NCBI GenBank assembly: GCA_963716925.1
Contig: CAVQUX010000006.1
Location: forward strand, 248,001-312,000
From: DAISKN01 sp963716925
GTDB lineage: Bacteria > Acidobacteriota > Vicinamibacteria > Marinacidobacterales > SMYC01
Direction: 5' to 3'
Length of the DNA: 64,000 bases
Below, in pieces: positions 26,799-35,659 of the stretch. The notes below the pieces were generated by a model. It worked only from the letters and a program-made list of their open reading frames with translations. It was not told the origin of the DNA and ran no database searches. The first letter of the stretch is position 1. Every line of letters starts with the position of its first letter. The position numbers were made by a program, and so were the translations under genes.

Positions 26799-28274
26799 TC
26801 AGGAAAGAGCGACGCCGTTTCTCCTTCGGTAGGCCTCGCGATAGAGCCCTTCGTAGCTTTCGGCGGCACGGGACCAGGAGAAGTCCAGATTCATTCCCCG
26901 GCGTCGCATGGTATCCACGTCGCCGGGACGGTCGAAGTACGTCGACAGAGCCCAGCCCACGGTGTCCCCCAGACTCTTCGCATCGAGCCGATACATCACG
27001 AACCCGGTGCCCTCTCCCGCGGCCTCGTCGTAGTTCTGGACGGTGTCGGCCAGGCCTCCCGTCGCGTGAACGATCGGGAGCGTTCCGTAGCGGAGGCTGT
27101 ACATCTGGTTGAGGCCGCAGGGCTCGAAACGCGAAGGCATGAGAAAGAAGTCGCATCCGGCCTCGATGCGGTGGGCGAGCCCGTTGTCGAATCCGATCCG
27201 CGCCCGGAACTTCTCTCCCCGTGCGCGAGACAGGGCCGTGAAGTACTCCTCGGCGTCCGAATCGCCGGATCCCAGGAGCACGATCGAAAGGTCCCAACCC
27301 AGGAGTCTTTCCATGGCCTGGGCGAGCAGGTCGAAACCCTTCTGAGGCGTGAGGCGGGATACGGCGCCGAAGAGCGGGGTCTTCTCCCGCACCGGAAGAC
27401 CCATTTCCCGCTGCAGCTCCCGTTTGCACATCGCCTTGCCAGCGATGTCTTCCGCTGTGTAATTGGCGGGAAGGTGTCGGTCCGTTCTTGGGTCCCATTC
27501 TCCGGTATCGATTCCGTTCAGGATCCCGCGGAGGTCCGCGCTTCGGGCGGCGATGACTCCGTCGAGCCCGGCGCCGTGCTCCGGACGCTGGATCTCCCGC
27601 GCGTACGTGGGGCTCACCGTCGAAAGAAGGGAGGCGTGGACGAGCCCCCCTTTCATGAGATTCACGGCACCGTAGTGCTCGAGCTCTCCGGGGACGTAGT
27701 GCTCGCGGCCGAGGCCGGTCACGAACAGCCCGCTTCCGTCGAACACCCCTTGAAAAGCCAGGTTGTGGATGGTGAAGAGCGTGGCGGCGCGCCGCAGCGC
27801 AGTCACCCGGTAGAGGGTGTCGAGGTAGACGGGGACGAGAGCCGTCTGCCAGTCGTTGGCGTGAACCACATCCGGTTCGAAGCCGAGAGCTTTCGCGAGC
27901 TCCAGGGAGGCCCGGGAGAAGAACGTGAAACGCTCGAGGTTGTCCGCGTAGCCGCCCCCATCCGCGGGACCGTAGACTTCGGGCCGATCGAAATAGCCCC
28001 GATGCTCGAGAAAGTAGACGAGAACATCGCTTCCGGGAAGGGTCCCCATGCGGACGGCCGACCGCGCCGTCCCGTAGTACATGGGCACTTCGAGAACGCC
28101 CTCGAGGGGCTCGAGCTCGTCCCAGCGGATTCCGCGGTAAAGAGGCATGACAACGCGCACGTCGATTCCGCGGGCCTTCAGGGCCTTGGGCAGCGCGCCG
28201 GCGACGTCGCCGAGTCCGCCGGTTTTTCGAAACGGCGTCACCTCGGAGCTGAGGAAGAGGACTTTCAACGACAT
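26799..28274 (-). CDS. glgA: Glycogen synthase (ADP-glucose, GT5)
   Basis: The 491-residue GT5 enzyme has the N-terminal KTGGLGDVAGALPKAL (residues 17-32, the ADP-glucose site), HANDWQTALVPVYL, RLTPQKGFDLLAQA and the C-terminal EPCGLNQMYSLRYGTLPIV..GGLADTV. It extends alpha-1,4-glucan chains in the cytoplasm. It starts three bases after the GH57 stop and is therefore co-translated with it. Together with the GH57 branching-type enzyme it should make storage glycogen. No GlgC is nearby. Confidence 0.94.
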   Translation of the reverse strand: MSLKVLFLSSEVTPFRKTGGLGDVAGALPKALKARGIDVRVVMPLYRGIRWDELEPLEGVLEVPMYYGTARSAVRMGTLPGSDVLVYFLEHRGYFDRPEVYGPADGGGYADNLERFTFFSRASLELAKALGFEPDVVHANDWQTALVPVYLDTLYRVTALRRAATLFTIHNLAFQGVFDGSGLFVTGLGREHYVPGELEHYGAVNLMKGGLVHASLLSTVSPTYAREIQRPEHGAGLDGVIAARSADLRGILNGIDTGEWDPRTDRHLPANYTAEDIAGKAMCKRELQREMGLPVREKTPLFGAVSRLTPQKGFDLLAQAMERLLGWDLSIVLLGSGDSDAEEYFTALSRARGEKFRARIGFDNGLAHRIEAGCDFFLMPSRFEPCGLNQMYSLRYGTLPIVHATGGLADTVQNYDEAAGEGTGFVMYRLDAKSLGDTVGWALSTYFDRPGDVDTMRRRGMNLDFSWSRAAESYEGLYREAYRRRNGVALS

Positions 28275-28277
28275 GAT

Positions 28278-29864
28278 TCAGGCGGCGTAGACGCGGTAGT
28301 CGATATCGGGAAAGAGGTTGTCCTCGAGCTCGAGCCCGCGCAGAAGCCGCTCGCTCACGCGGCCCGCCTTCAGCTGGTCGTACAGATGATTGAAGCGGAT
28401 GATGTGGTCGTTGAAGCGGCGGGTGGCATAGGCAGTGGTCGTCCCCGTGGAGAGGATGAACGGCCAGTCGCTCGACTGCGCCAGCATGAGCTCCCGCGCC
28501 GCCTGGTTGAGGGCACGTCGAACCAGCGGATCGGCCTCGTTCGCGCGCTCCTTCGCGAGCTCGACCATGCGCTCGCCCGCGGCGTGCAGGTGTGGCCAGA
28601 TCCAGGCGTTGGTCTCGTTCAGCCACTGCTCGTTGAAGCCCTTCAGTCCCCACGAGGAAGGCGAAGGAGTGACCCTCTGGTTCGTCGGGTGCCGCTCGAG
28701 GTAGAGGCCGGGAGTCAGGGTTTCGATCACCTGCTGATCGAAATGGAGCTGTCGGAAGAGATCGCCTAGAAACACCGGGCCCTCGAACCACCAATGGCCG
28801 AAGAGCTCGGCATCGTAGGGGCTCACGATGAGCGGCGGACGATCCATACCGGCCGAAAGACGCTCGACCTGCTTCTCCATGCTGCCGCGGAAGTGCGCCG
28901 CGTGAAGGCCCGCCCTCCCCCGCGCGATCTCGGGGTCGTAGACCCACTTGTCGTGCAGGTGCTCGTGAGTGATGGCGTGGTACTTGAAACCGGTGTAGAG
29001 CCGGTGCCCCTCGGGATGGACGTGGGGGCCGATGTAGTCCAGGGGAAGATCGAATCCGATGTCCCGGTAGAAATCCCGGTAAAGGGGGTCTCCGGGATAT
29101 CCATGCTCGGCGCTCCATACCTGCTCGGAGCTCTCGGTGTCCCGCGCGAACGCCGCGACGCCCGAAGGACAGTACACGGGCGCGTAGACGTCGTAGACCG
29201 GCGGCTCATCGGCGTAGAGAAGCGCATGGGAGTCGACGACGAAGTAGCGGATTCCGGCCTCGCGGAGGAGCTCGTCGACCCCGGGCGCGTAGCCGCACTC
29301 CCCGAGCCAGAGGCCCGGGGGACGACGGCCGAAATGCTTCTCGTAGAGCTCCACCGCGGTATGAACCTGGGCGCGCAGCACCGGCCGGTTCTGATCGAGA
29401 AGAGGAAAGAACGCGTGCGTCGCCGTCGAGGTGATGATCTCGAGCTGGCCCGCGTCCTGGAGCTTCCGGTAGGCGCGAACCAGATCACCCTGGAGAGAGT
29501 GCCAGACGTCCCTCAGGGTCAGGAAGCGATCGTGATACATCAGCGCCAGACGCTGGTAGGACGGCTCGTTCCGGGTTCGATCGATCTCCTTCTCCGCCAG
29601 GAGAACGAGCTCATCGAGGTGGGAGGCCGCGCGCTCCTTCAGCAGGTCGTCGGTGAGCATCGATATCAGGGGCGCGGAAAGGGAGAGAGTGCAGCGGAAG
29701 GCGACGCCGTCTCGAGCGAGGTCCTCGAACGTTCCAAGGAGCGGAAGGTAGGTATCCACGATGGCTTCGTAGAGCCACCGCTCCTCCATCACCGTGGGGT
29801 CGCCCGGGTGCCGGACGAACGGCAGATGGGCGTGAAGCACGAGGGCGAAGTAGCCTGCGCCCAT
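28278..29864 (-). CDS. GH57 family 1,4-alpha-glucan branching enzyme-like protein
   Basis: The 528-residue protein has an N-terminal GH57 barrel starting GYFALVLHAHLPFVRHP, a probable nucleophile Glu189 in GLWLGECGYAPG and an acid Asp351 in SPYDAELFGHWW. A C-terminal helical DUF1957 domain contains SSDWPFILSTGTTTAYATRR. This arrangement matches the GH57 branching enzymes of Thermococcus and Thermus. It lies six bases downstream of the DUF4912 gene and three bases upstream of glgA, so the three genes form one operon for glycogen synthesis or remodelling. Confidence 0.92.
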   Translation of the reverse strand: MGAGYFALVLHAHLPFVRHPGDPTVMEERWLYEAIVDTYLPLLGTFEDLARDGVAFRCTLSLSAPLISMLTDDLLKERAASHLDELVLLAEKEIDRTRNEPSYQRLALMYHDRFLTLRDVWHSLQGDLVRAYRKLQDAGQLEIITSTATHAFFPLLDQNRPVLRAQVHTAVELYEKHFGRRPPGLWLGECGYAPGVDELLREAGIRYFVVDSHALLYADEPPVYDVYAPVYCPSGVAAFARDTESSEQVWSAEHGYPGDPLYRDFYRDIGFDLPLDYIGPHVHPEGHRLYTGFKYHAITHEHLHDKWVYDPEIARGRAGLHAAHFRGSMEKQVERLSAGMDRPPLIVSPYDAELFGHWWFEGPVFLGDLFRQLHFDQQVIETLTPGLYLERHPTNQRVTPSPSSWGLKGFNEQWLNETNAWIWPHLHAAGERMVELAKERANEADPLVRRALNQAARELMLAQSSDWPFILSTGTTTAYATRRFNDHIIRFNHLYDQLKAGRVSERLLRGLELEDNLFPDIDYRVYAA

Positions 29865-29870
29865 CGCGGG

Positions 29871-31376
29871 TCAGCGTCGCCCGCTCGCCCCACCACCGAG
29901 TCGCCGCTCGCTCCCGCCGCGAACGAGCTTCTCGCTCGCGCCCCGAACGAGCCTCTCGCTCGCAGCCGCGTAGACGCGCTCGCTCGCGCCTCCGAGGCGT
30001 CGTTCGCTGGCCCCGCGATACAGAAGCTCGGAGGCGCCCGACAGCCTCAGCTCGCTCGCGCCGCGGAACCGTCTCTCGCTTCCGCCCGAGAGGGCCGAGC
30101 TTCCGGCCATCCGCCGGGGAATGCTCTCGAGCGCCGTCTGCCCGCCGCTCTCGATCGCCCAGGACCGATGGATCGTCCAGCGCGAAACCACCCGCCGCTC
30201 CTCGAATGCAGAAAGACCGCGAACGACGACCTGCCAGGGACCGAATACCAGGTGAGTGCGGCCGTCCACCTCGAAGCTCGTCACCTCACCAGGGTAGGTT
30301 TCCCAGACCGGCGCGGGCGCGTTCACCGCAAGCATGTCCGGTCCTTCCTCCCAGACGCGCACCTCGACCGGAGCTTCCCAGCGTGTCTGGATCTCCCGCT
30401 CCCGCCGGACCTCGTCCACGCTTTCTTCCGGCCGAGCGGGCGGCTCAACGCGAGCCGTCGACTTCGGCGAAGCGGGATCGGTTCCTTGCGCAGGGACCTC
30501 CACGAACCTCGGGCTTCGCCGGGCGTCGGAAGAGACCACCGGCTCTGCCGATTCCACGACCCGGGGCGGTTCCGCGGAAGCTCGGACGGTGAGCCACTGG
30601 GGCTCCCGGTAGGGCGCGGGCGAGCGCCTCGGAAAGATAACTCTTCCCGACCGGGCGATGCGGGCGAAGCCTCCTTCCGGAGACCTCATGCCAACCTCCA
30701 CGAAGGCCTCGGATCCCGCCTTTCCGACGTCGAAGAACCACTGCCGCGATCCATTCTCGACCCGATGATCGAAGTAACTGTGAGCGTTCGTGCCATCGAA
30801 CAGGCGGCCCGTCGTGTCGTAGATGCGAAGGTTCAGCCACGCCCCGGAAGCACCAGCTCCGAGCTTTTCTCGCACACGCTCTCTCGCCTCGTCGGTGACC
30901 TCCCAGTAGACGTAGAGGCGGTCGGGATCGACGGGAAGGGCGCGGACCCGATCCCGCCCGTAGGACCAGGGAATGTGTTCCGGAGCTTCCCGCGGTGCGG
31001 TCGCGGAGAGCTCTTCATCGGTGAGCGAGTACTTGTGCGCTTCGAATTCGGCGCGGCTCCTCGGGGCGTGCTCCACGACGGTCGGCTTCGCTTCCGGCGC
31101 GGGAGGAGGAGCCTCTTCCATCGTTCGGGGGCTCTCGGCCTCCCGAAGAGCGCGCCAGAGTCGATCCGCGAGCTCGTTCTTGCGGAGCCGCGAGACACCG
31201 GTGAGACCGAGGACGCGCGACGCGGAAAGCAGCTTCGCTCGGGAAGCTCCCTCCAGGGTCTCCTTCACCAGCGCCGCTGATTCCGACTCTCCGAGCGTCT
31301 TTCGAATCTTCGCCTCGAGGCGAGGCTTCCCCGAGCCCGCGGGTCTCTTCTTTCGAACGGTTCGTCTCTTCGTCAT
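29871..31376 (-). CDS. DUF4912 protein with C-terminal GASE octapeptide repeats
   Basis: The 501-residue protein has a basic N-terminus (KRRTVRKKRP), a SAP/Rho-N-like helical region near residues 35-75 and a DUF4912 domain (residues 135-255: PWSYGRDRVRALPVDPDRLYVYWE..). A Pro/Glu linker and a second beta-rich region (PVWETYPGEVTSFEVDGRTHLVFGPWQVVVRG) follow, and then 71 residues of octapeptide repeats. DUF4912 genes commonly stand before GH57 enzymes, as here. A glucan-binding or scaffold role is inferred from that linkage only. Confidence 0.82.
   Translation of the reverse strand: MTKRRTVRKKRPAGSGKPRLEAKIRKTLGESESAALVKETLEGASRAKLLSASRVLGLTGVSRLRKNELADRLWRALREAESPRTMEEAPPPAPEAKPTVVEHAPRSRAEFEAHKYSLTDEELSATAPREAPEHIPWSYGRDRVRALPVDPDRLYVYWEVTDEARERVREKLGAGASGAWLNLRIYDTTGRLFDGTNAHSYFDHRVENGSRQWFFDVGKAGSEAFVEVGMRSPEGGFARIARSGRVIFPRRSPAPYREPQWLTVRASAEPPRVVESAEPVVSSDARRSPRFVEVPAQGTDPASPKSTARVEPPARPEESVDEVRREREIQTRWEAPVEVRVWEEGPDMLAVNAPAPVWETYPGEVTSFEVDGRTHLVFGPWQVVVRGLSAFEERRVVSRWTIHRSWAIESGGQTALESIPRRMAGSSALSGGSERRFRGASELRLSGASELLYRGASERRLGGASERVYAAASERLVRGASEKLVRGGSERRLGGGASGRR
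29874..30086 (-). repeat. Tandem 24-base repeat encoding GASExxxx octapeptides
   Basis: Eight consecutive octads follow (G/A)(A/G)SE(R/L/K)xxx: GGSERRFR, GASELRLS, GASELLYR, GASERRLG, GASERVYA, AASERLVR, GASEKLVR, GGSERRLG, then GGASGRR. The Ser-Glu core is invariant, and the last four positions alternate basic and hydrophobic residues. Confidence 0.9.
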
Positions 31377-31542
31377 CCTGGCGCACTGCCTTCACCAAAC
31401 GCAGGCATTCTAACAAAAGCCGGGGTGAGGAGTACGTAGTACGCGGGGCTCGACTCATGGTCTGGCGCGGAACGATCGCCGCAGCGGATCCTCGCGAGCC
31501 TCGAAGGAAGCCATCCCTCGATTTGGCGAAGACCACGAGGAG

Positions 31543-31998
31543 TCAATCGGACTCGAGCTTCTTCCTCCGGGAGCGGGTGAGTGCGCTCGAAATCCTCCAT
31601 CCTCGCTCGGCGAGCTCGTCGGCTTGCTTGATCAGAAGCCACTGCCTGCGTTCTTCTTTGAAGCGGACGAGCGTGAAGCCGCCCTTCAGCTTCCGGCCGT
31701 GCAGGGTGAAGCTGAGCTTGCCTCGGTCGAGATCCACTTCGGGATCGTCGCTCGAGGGCGTAAACGTCCCCCGATCCCAGATCACCACCGGCCCCGCCCC
31801 ATATTCCCCTTCCGGAATGATCCCCTCGAAATCGCCGTAGCTCAGCGGATGGTCGGGAACCTGAACCGCGAGGCGCTTTTCCGCCGGGTCCATCGAGGGT
31901 CCTTTCGGCACCGCCCAGGACTTCAGGACACCGCCGATCTGAAGCCGGAAGTCGAAGTGGTGGCGCCGGGCGTCATGCTCGTGAACGACGAACCGCAC
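31543..31998 (-). CDS. Stand-alone LigD-type 3'-phosphoesterase domain
   Basis: The 151-residue protein begins RFVVHEHDARRHHFDFRLQ, the metal-binding motif of the PE domain that trims 3' ends in bacterial non-homologous end joining. It continues with VLKSWAVPKGPS, DHPLSYGDFEGIIPEGEYGAG and the ending KGGFTLVRF..WLLIK. In LigD this domain is fused to ligase and polymerase, whereas here it is separate and neither Ku nor a ligase is in view. The GTG start at 31998 lies seven bases after the DUF5335 stop, so both are driven from the sigma-54-like promoter at 32372. Confidence 0.87.
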   Translation of the reverse strand: MRFVVHEHDARRHHFDFRLQIGGVLKSWAVPKGPSMDPAEKRLAVQVPDHPLSYGDFEGIIPEGEYGAGPVVIWDRGTFTPSSDDPEVDLDRGKLSFTLHGRKLKGGFTLVRFKEERRQWLLIKQADELAERGWRISSALTRSRRKKLESD

Positions 31999-32005
31999 GT
32001 CGGTG

Positions 32006-32347
32006 TCAGCGGAGCCCCAACATCGCTTGTTCGCCTTTGGCGCCTTCGAGAATCAGCCGGGTCTCCCGGTTGCCCTTTTCCATCTCCACCACCACCCGCT
32101 TGACGTCGGCCACCTTGTGCGCGAGGTGGCGCTTTCCATCCAAGCCCTCGTCGCCCATGAGGATCTCGACGTCGAGAGCGCCCGATGGCTGGTTGTCCAG
32201 GTCGAGCCCGATCAGCGGAAGGCCTTCGGCCTCCGTCATCTGGGTCGTTCCGTACAGCAGATTCAGGGTAACGGGTCGCGTCTCGTGCCTCTCGGTGAAA
32301 TCCTTCAGGAAGCTCTTCAAGCTCGAAAGCTCGATCTCTTGTTTCAT
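32006..32347 (-). CDS. DUF5335-like small protein, second copy
   Basis: The 113-residue protein has KSFLKDFTERHETRPV, GLPLIGLDLDNQPSGALDVEIL and HLAHKVADVKRVVVEMEKGNRETRLIL, aligning through its length with the DUF5335 protein at 20070-20417. The ATG at 32347 has GGAGGTAGG upstream. The first gene of a pair with the LigD-type phosphoesterase, it carries its own -24/-12 promoter. Function is unknown. The shared promoter type of the two paralogues supports a common stress signal. Confidence 0.7.
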   Translation of the reverse strand: MKQEIELSSLKSFLKDFTERHETRPVTLNLLYGTTQMTEAEGLPLIGLDLDNQPSGALDVEILMGDEGLDGKRHLAHKVADVKRVVVEMEKGNRETRLILEGAKGEQAMLGLR

Positions 32348-32371
32348 GGCACCTACCTCCGGGGACCAACC

Positions 32372-32387
32372 TTCAAATCGTGTGCCA
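32372..32387 (-). promoter_or_regulatory. Sigma-54 type promoter for the DUF5335-LigD PE pair
   Basis: On the minus strand the sequence is TGGCACA-CGAT-TTGAA, at correct spacing, with the same TTGAA -12 variant as the other DUF5335 promoter. The predicted start is near 32361, 14 bases before the ATG at 32347. Confidence 0.6.
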
Positions 32388-32522
32388 CCCGCCTGCGCCC
32401 GCTCTTCACCGGAAGCGCGGACGCGCCGGCGCCGACTGGTGGAGAACGCCCCATCGGTGAGCGCACTCACCCACCTTTCGGGCCGCGCGCCCGGGATCGA
32501 CGGTCGTGGGACTGCTCCGGGG

Positions 32523-32538
32523 TGGCACGTGGATTGCT
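32523..32538 (+). promoter_or_regulatory. Sigma-54 type promoter for the DksA/TraR-like gene
   Basis: TGGCACG-TGGA-TTGCT is a full match to the RpoN consensus at exact spacing. The predicted start is near 32549, 17 bases before the ATG at 32566. It faces away from the promoter at 32372. Confidence 0.75.
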
Positions 32539-32565
32539 CCTGACTCCAACGGAGGGCCTGGAGCC

Positions 32566-33033
32566 ATGCGAACCGACCGGAAGACCAGAAAGAGGATCGA
32601 GCAGGAGCTCGAACGAGTGAATCAGGCGGTCGTCATCGTCAAGAAGGAGCCTCGAGCGGAAGAGCTCGAGGGTCTTGGAGACAATACCCCTCTGTCCGAG
32701 GAGATCGATGCGATGCTCGCCACCGAGGAGGGTGAGCTCCGAAGCGCTCTGCTGTCGAGGTATCTGGACCGCGCCGCGGCGCTCGACGAGGCTCGCAACC
32801 GCCTGGATGCCGGAACCTACGGGCTATGTGCCGCGTGCGGAGAAGAGATCTCCGCGAAGCGCCTGTCGGCGGTGCCCGAGGCTCTCCACTGCACCCGCTG
32901 TCAGGAGGAAGTCGAAAGGGCGAGGCATCCGGAAATCCACGCCCACGAATGGAAGCGCGCGGAGGAGACGTTTCGCGAGCGTCTCGCCACCGAGGAGCCG
33001 GAGCCCAGGGCCGTCACGGGAGAGGGAACCTGA
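32566..33033 (+). CDS. TraR/DksA-type zinc-finger protein
   Basis: The 155-residue protein has an N-terminal coiled-coil (residues 1-85, RKRIEQELERVNQAVV..RDRAAALDEARNRL pattern) and a four-cysteine zinc finger CAACGEEI..CTRCQEE near residues 88-112. DksA-type proteins enter the RNA polymerase secondary channel and act with ppGpp in the stringent response. The tip lacks the DxxDxA motif of true DksA as far as I can see, so its effect on polymerase may differ. It has a consensus RpoN promoter and a GGAG site before the ATG. Confidence 0.85.
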   Translation: MRTDRKTRKRIEQELERVNQAVVIVKKEPRAEELEGLGDNTPLSEEIDAMLATEEGELRSALLSRYLDRAAALDEARNRLDAGTYGLCAACGEEISAKRLSAVPEALHCTRCQEEVERARHPEIHAHEWKRAEETFRERLATEEPEPRAVTGEGT

Positions 33034-33054
33034 CTCGGTGGATTTCCGGAACCG

Positions 33055-34638
33055 TCAGACCTGGATGTGCACCAGGGCGGGCGCCTCGACGCCTTTGCAG
33101 ACGCGGCAGGTCCTGGACTCCAGGACGTTCTCCCACATCTTCCGGCGCATGTGCTTCCACTTGGGGCCGGTCCAGATCTCCTCGATCGACTGCTGGTGCA
33201 CGTTCCCCATGGCGAGGGTCCCTTCGTAGTCCGTGCAGCATACGGTGACGGTGCCGTCCCAGAGGATCACGAACTGCTCGTTGGGGGCGGGACAGTAGCC
33301 GTCGACCGCCGCCTTCACCTTGTCTCCCTGGATCACGTTTCCCCAGCTATGGAGCGCTTTCCAGAGAATCTCCACACCGGGAAGGATCTCGTATCGACCC
33401 TTGTCGGCGTCGTGCTCGAGGAACCGGAAACCTCCATCGACGAAATTCAGGTCGTGTTTCTTCGGGGGAAGCCCGTACTTGCGCTCGAGCGCGCGAGCGA
33501 AAGCGATCCATTCGAGCATCACCCGGTCCGCCTGGCTGTTCGAGCCGACGATGCGGATGTCGCGGGAGCCGAGGGTGTTCATGACGTCGAGCTCGAGATG
33601 GGTGCGGGCGCCCTTGGCCACCTTGCGCTCCACCGCCATCCGCACCTTGTCGAGGTAGAGGTCGAAGGTGAGCTTCTTGTTCTTGGCCTTGCGCGTCTTG
33701 AACGACTCGGCGTCGGGCGTCTGGTAGCTCAGGATGAAGTTGGTGAGCCCGGCGTCGTAGAGCCCGTCGACCAGCTCCTCGGTGAGAAGGCTGCAGTTGG
33801 TATTGAGCTCGATGGGAATCCCCTTTTCCTTCTCGGCGTAGCGCACGATGTCGACCAGCCGGGGGTGGATCGTGGGCTCGCCCATCTGATGGAGCTTCAC
33901 CGGGTACAGCGGGCCGAGCCGGTTCTTCTCCCGCGCGATCTGGTCGAATATTTTCGCCGCATCCTCGAAGGGCATCATGCCCCGCTTCCGCTCCATTATC
34001 TCGTCGGGGCAGAACGTGCAGTGGAAGTTGCACAGGTTCGTGATCTCGACGAAGAGCCACCAGATTGGATAAACCCTCTCCGGCGACTTCCGAATCGAGG
34101 GAAGGGGCGCCGTCTCCGGAAATTCCGCGAGCACCGCGGGAATCTCCGGCGTCACCGCGACCCGGGAGACCTGAAAGTCCTGCCGGATCTCCATGCGGAA
34201 GCTGGCGCCCACGTTCTGGAATCGCGTGGGATCGAAGTCTTCGAGGAGGAAGAGCGCCCGCTTCCAGCGAGGCTCGGGGGTGCGCACCCCGTCCCAGCGC
34301 TGCGTCGCCTCTTTGTAGAGACCCGCGTAAGGAGCTTCGGGATCAGTCGAGGTGTACTGAAGCCGGAACGTAGCGAACTCGGTGCCGAAGTAGTCGACCT
34401 CGATGACCGCCCGTGGAGCTAGCTTCCGCCTCTTCTCGTCGTCGAGGCGGTAGTAGAGGTACTGCGACCACGGCTCCGGGGTCACGGCCTTCCGGCCCCC
34501 ACGCTCGACGATCTCGTAGCGGCCGTCCCCTTCGTTCACGAGCGAGAGCGCGCCGTCGGCACTCGCCTCCCGAGGAAGCTCGAGCACGACCTCGCTGGCT
34601 GCGCTCTTTCTCAAAACACGATCGAGAAGCGTCGGCAT
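33055..34638 (-). CDS. Radical SAM/SPASM protein with N-terminal beta domain
   Basis: Residues 1-170 form an unrecognised domain, probably beta-rich. Then comes a radical SAM core with CNFHCTFC (Cys203, Cys207, Cys210), KLHQMGEPTIHP and NTNCSLL, and a SPASM-type C-terminus with CPAPNEQFVILWDGTVTVCCTDYEG and CRVC for auxiliary clusters. SPASM enzymes modify peptides or act as dehydrogenases. No precursor peptide is obvious nearby. The N-terminal domain and the glycan-related genes at 27-31 kb leave a carbohydrate substrate possible. The lipoprotein gene is 21 bases upstream on the same strand. Confidence 0.87.
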   Translation of the reverse strand: MPTLLDRVLRKSAASEVVLELPREASADGALSLVNEGDGRYEIVERGGRKAVTPEPWSQYLYYRLDDEKRRKLAPRAVIEVDYFGTEFATFRLQYTSTDPEAPYAGLYKEATQRWDGVRTPEPRWKRALFLLEDFDPTRFQNVGASFRMEIRQDFQVSRVAVTPEIPAVLAEFPETAPLPSIRKSPERVYPIWWLFVEITNLCNFHCTFCPDEIMERKRGMMPFEDAAKIFDQIAREKNRLGPLYPVKLHQMGEPTIHPRLVDIVRYAEKEKGIPIELNTNCSLLTEELVDGLYDAGLTNFILSYQTPDAESFKTRKAKNKKLTFDLYLDKVRMAVERKVAKGARTHLELDVMNTLGSRDIRIVGSNSQADRVMLEWIAFARALERKYGLPPKKHDLNFVDGGFRFLEHDADKGRYEILPGVEILWKALHSWGNVIQGDKVKAAVDGYCPAPNEQFVILWDGTVTVCCTDYEGTLAMGNVHQQSIEEIWTGPKWKHMRRKMWENVLESRTCRVCKGVEAPALVHIQV

Positions 34639-34659
34639 GGTTCAGGTCCTGGCTCTTCC

Positions 34660-35637
34660 TTAGGATTCCGGGGGCTCGAAGAAGCCCTTCACGATCTCGT
34701 CGATCCAGGGCTCGATCGCCCGGTAGATCTGGTTTCGGCAGTTGAACTTGTAGATGAAGCTCTTGCCGTCCCGAACGGCGTAGACGGTGCGCTCGAGGTA
34801 CTCGGCGAGCTGCGTCTCCACGTGATAGAGAGTCGAGATCGCTGAAACTTCTTCCAGCGATTCGTGCTCCAGGAGCCGATAGTAGTCGCCGAGGGTCTCG
34901 GTACGCGCGGCGTAGAACTTCTCGACGGTGAAATCGGGAGCCACCTGGTTCACCGTGACCTCGAGCGTCGCGTGCACCGTGGTTCCGTCCTTCTCCACGG
35001 CGAGAGGCGGACTGCGGAATCCCACGAAGAGCGACTCGCCGGGGTTGGTGACCGTCTGGGTCCTCTCCCAGGTCTTCGGATGCCGGATGAGGACGTCGCC
35101 TCCGGGAGCTTCGTAGACCACGAAGTACTTCGATTTCTCGAGGGAGTAGCCTGCCCATGTCTGGTCGAGCGCTTCGCGATAGGCGTCCATCGTCGGGGCC
35201 TCGCCGCGGACGAAGAGACCGTAGAGCGTTCCCTCGACGTCCACGAGGGCGAGACGCGATCGCTCCTCTCCGTCCTCGGAGACGAATCGCCAGCTCTTTC
35301 CCTTGTGATCGGCGAAGACGTATTCCTCGTCGCCTTCGACCTTGAGCTCGCGCCGGTACCGCGCGGCAACTTCGTCGAGCGGACCGTCGGGCATCGGCCC
35401 CGCCATGATCTGGAGACGGATGCCGGCCCGCTCGGGCACGTCGACGGAGCGTCCGGTGAAGGTCTGCATGTGGAAGCCCGCCTGCTCGACGGCTTCGTCC
35501 GCGGTCCACCCCCGGGGGAGCGGAAACGAGACATGGAGCGTCGGACTATAGACGGTGATGAGCGGGGGCTTGGAGCGGAGATCGCAGGCGGCGACCGCGA
35601 CCAGAATAAGGCTCGCGAGCCCCAGCCGAGGTAGCAT
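34660..35637 (-). CDS. Lipoprotein of unknown function
   Basis: The 325-residue precursor has a lipobox LVAVAAC (about Cys19), then repeated beta-rich stretches such as SFPLPRGWTADEAVEQAGF and VLIRHPKTWERTQTVTNPGESLFVGF. The two halves look related (both have a PxxW..G..F pattern), so it may be a duplicated PsbP/DUF1795-like fold. I do not recognise the family. It is translated just before the SPASM gene and 22 bases after guaB, which is constitutive. It has no catalytic motif, so a binding role on the periplasmic face is likely. Confidence 0.7.
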   Translation of the reverse strand: MLPRLGLASLILVAVAACDLRSKPPLITVYSPTLHVSFPLPRGWTADEAVEQAGFHMQTFTGRSVDVPERAGIRLQIMAGPMPDGPLDEVAARYRRELKVEGDEEYVFADHKGKSWRFVSEDGEERSRLALVDVEGTLYGLFVRGEAPTMDAYREALDQTWAGYSLEKSKYFVVYEAPGGDVLIRHPKTWERTQTVTNPGESLFVGFRSPPLAVEKDGTTVHATLEVTVNQVAPDFTVEKFYAARTETLGDYYRLLEHESLEEVSAISTLYHVETQLAEYLERTVYAVRDGKSFIYKFNCRNQIYRAIEPWIDEIVKGFFEPPES

Positions 35638-35659
35638 CACGACAATACTACTTCGTTCG

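Noticed and set aside
29874..30086. CRISPR-like periodic DNA
   Set aside because: The 24-base period is in frame inside a coding sequence and encodes an octapeptide. There are no unique spacers.
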